Source: Otis tarda (taxonomy: Eukaryota; Chordata; Aves; Otidiformes; Otididae). Taken from it: DNA of 64,000 bases. This document shows positions 62,008 to 64,000 of the stretch, in pieces; positions within the stretch are counted from its first letter, which is position 1, and the number at the start of each line of letters is the position of its first letter. The position numbers were made by a program, and so were the translations under genes. The stretch lies in assembly GCA_026413225.1 (NCBI GenBank), contig CM048554.1, positions 97,133,963 through 97,197,962 on the forward strand, in the 5' to 3' direction. The notes beneath the pieces were generated by a model. The model was given only the letters and a program-made list of their open reading frames with translations, had not been told where the DNA came from and searched no databases.

Positions 62008-64000
62008 GTATTTTTTTATTATTTATTTTTATTTAAGATATTTGTTATTTTGAGAGTGGCATATTGAACAGGATATAACTGAAGAGATTTAAACTATGCA
62101 AAAAAAAAAAAAAATTACTTAAAGCTTTTCTAGGCATCTAAGGGATGAATATGGTCCCTTACAGAGTTTTGTTGGTGCCTGGGACTTTGGAAAGTAAAGT
62201 AAACAGAAACAGCATTCTGGCCTGAAGTTATTATCTGCATTCCTGTTTATCTTGACTAGACAGAGTTAAGGAGCAAATATGATCAAATGTAGAGGAGGTA
62301 CCTGTTACAAATTTAGAGATGCTACTTCTGCTAAGATGTGAAAGGTGTAACTGCATGAGGTTCCATAACCAAAGAGGCTCTGTGCTTGCATCCTGTGTTG
62401 GCAAAGACAGGTATGCATAAAAATGGACCAAGAGAGAAATAACCTGTGGAACTGCATTAATGAATGGGAGTTATGGTGCAGGAACTTGAATTTGTGGGGC
62501 CATGTACACAGCTAGGGTAAGGGCATATGCAGGGGTGAGAATTAATATGCAATAGGGCTTGCACAGAGTTAGGGAAGAAGGTGAAGGTGGTAAGAGGAGT
62601 ACACATAGTGTCATGCAGAGCATTGGAGAGAAGTGGATCATTACTGAGTTGGTATGAAGGAATTTGGGGTAGAGTAGTCTCAATAACAGATGCACAACAC
62701 TTAAGTGGTTTCTAATAAAAATATTAATTTTCAAAGCTACATGAGTATAAATAGTTATTTCTGTTCTAGTCTGTGACACTAACACTCTTCACAGTCACAC
62801 TGATCAAAGTCCCAGCCACTGTAATTCATTTGAGACTGGCACTGTACACCCCAGGGATGCTCACTCCAGCTCTGGCAGCATGGCCCCTCTGCAGACCAGT
62901 TCCCAGCTGGCTCAACCAGCCTGTCAGGTTTCTGAGTACAGAGTCCTGCTCTGCACCCAAGGGGCTATTTTCATAACTATGTATAAATTTGAAAATTCAA
63001 TTGTTTGTGTAAGGTGCCAGTGGTCTTGCTAGTCACATAGCCCCAAGTCAATCTATGACTTTCTGTTTATCTAAAGCTAAAGTGTTGCTACCTGGCTTAT
63101 TTCACTCTCTAGTCTCATGTCCCAAGTGTGTTACCAGAATGTAAAGCTGTTCAGCATTACATAACAAAGATTATCTGTAAGTCTCCATTTGTTTTCTATG
63201 CATAATGGAATAAACAAAACTTTTAGTGCTCGGTTGGTGTAGTCCAGGTCTCATTTATCTGTACAGGGATCTTTGGATAGGTGTCACCCCAGAAGTGTAA
63301 CAAAGTTAATCTAGTTTGTTTGTTTTCCCAGTGCATAGCAGAATCGAGTAGTCAGAGCTGGACATATGTAGTCCAGATTTCATTTTTTAAGCCATACTTT
63401 TGGGTAAACTTCACCCTGTGACAATTGTTTTAACATTTTTATTTCTGTTCTGTTCTTCAGTAAGTGAAGGTCGTCTTATAATGAGGCAAATACAGTAATT
63501 TCAAGCAAAATGTTGTTTTGATGCTGCTACTGTAATGCAGCGTTTCTAGATTGCTTTCACCTTATAATAAATTGTACAGTAATTGATGAAGTAACAATAC
63601 TGTTGAAATCCAACTTAAAAGTTCTTGTGAGTAGATGCATTTAGGGTTGCAAAATACTCAGCCAAAAGTATACTTCTAAATACCACATACTGGCATTACA
63701 AAAAAAAAAAACCATCAAATTGTAATTATATAACTTTTCCCTTAATTCAAATCTTCATACTCTAACTATTATTTTGGAATATTGTATCCTGTTAGTTACA
63801 TATAAAATTTTATTTACTGTAGAAATGTGTCTTCAAGAAATGTTCTATACTAATAAGATACAAGAAAACAGTATTTTCAATATTTAATGACCTGTGTTCT
63901 ACAAGCTAAGTGAAATGTTTCTGGGGATCCCCCAAAGAATTTATAGTGAAAACTTTGAGAAGTTCAATCCACAGAGTGTATTTAGGAGCAGGTAAAGAAA
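62008..64000 (+). other. EYS: Start of the next EYS intron
   Basis: No further laminin-G or EGF exon was recognised. An A run lies at about 62100-62114. Two loosely similar segments containing TGTAGTCCAG (near 63238 and 63369) may be an imperfect repeat. The 104-codon minus-strand frame at 62471 has no recognisable domain. Confidence 0.5.

Noticed and set aside
62471-62785. 104-codon minus-strand frame
   Set aside because: Hydrophobic low-complexity translation without a domain; antisense to the EYS intron and without transcript signals.

Overview
The window looks like avian nuclear DNA. It is AT-rich with long non-coding stretches. It carries several CR1 LINE fragments, including two with the ATTCTATG-type 3' tail typical of sauropsid CR1, and three LTRs of an endogenous retrovirus group. 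There are no operons, bacterial signals, CRISPR arrays, tRNAs or rRNAs. The species cannot be named from this sequence alone.

The only host gene I can support is EYS (eyes shut homolog / spacemaker), read on the + strand. Three exons at 42990-43180, 44893-44984 and 61857-62007 have good splice sites and compatible phases (1/0, 0/2, 2/0). Joined, they encode most of one laminin-G domain matching the first laminin-G repeat of vertebrate EYS. The preceding EYS exons are not visible, so bases 1-42989 are probably one large upstream intron. Bases after 62007 begin the next intron.

Repeats fill much of the rest. CR1 copies lie at about 2951-3955 (+, open RT C-terminal frame), 12283-12862 (-, truncated at both ends), 52557-53362 (+), two old 3' ends near 51535 and 58012 (-), and a remnant of CR1 ORF1 with its GDS esterase motif at about 38410-39440 (-). 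Two related + strand LTRs (about 26410-27429 and 29860-30815) sit 2.4 kb apart. A third LTR (55315-55737, -) belongs to a truncated provirus with a tRNA-Lys-like primer binding site, a hydrophobic leader frame and a gag-like frame, inserted antisense in the 16.9-kb EYS intron beside a CR1. All three LTRs share the same roughly 60-bp 3' end. A probable MIR relic, a 200-bp purine tract just upstream of the first EYS exon, and several small tandem repeats complete the picture.

The points most worth checking are the provirus with overlapping hydrophobic and gag-like frames that lack early ATG codons, the short sense frame preserved with in-frame indels in both related LTRs, and a phase-compatible candidate alternative terminal exon of EYS at 47082.
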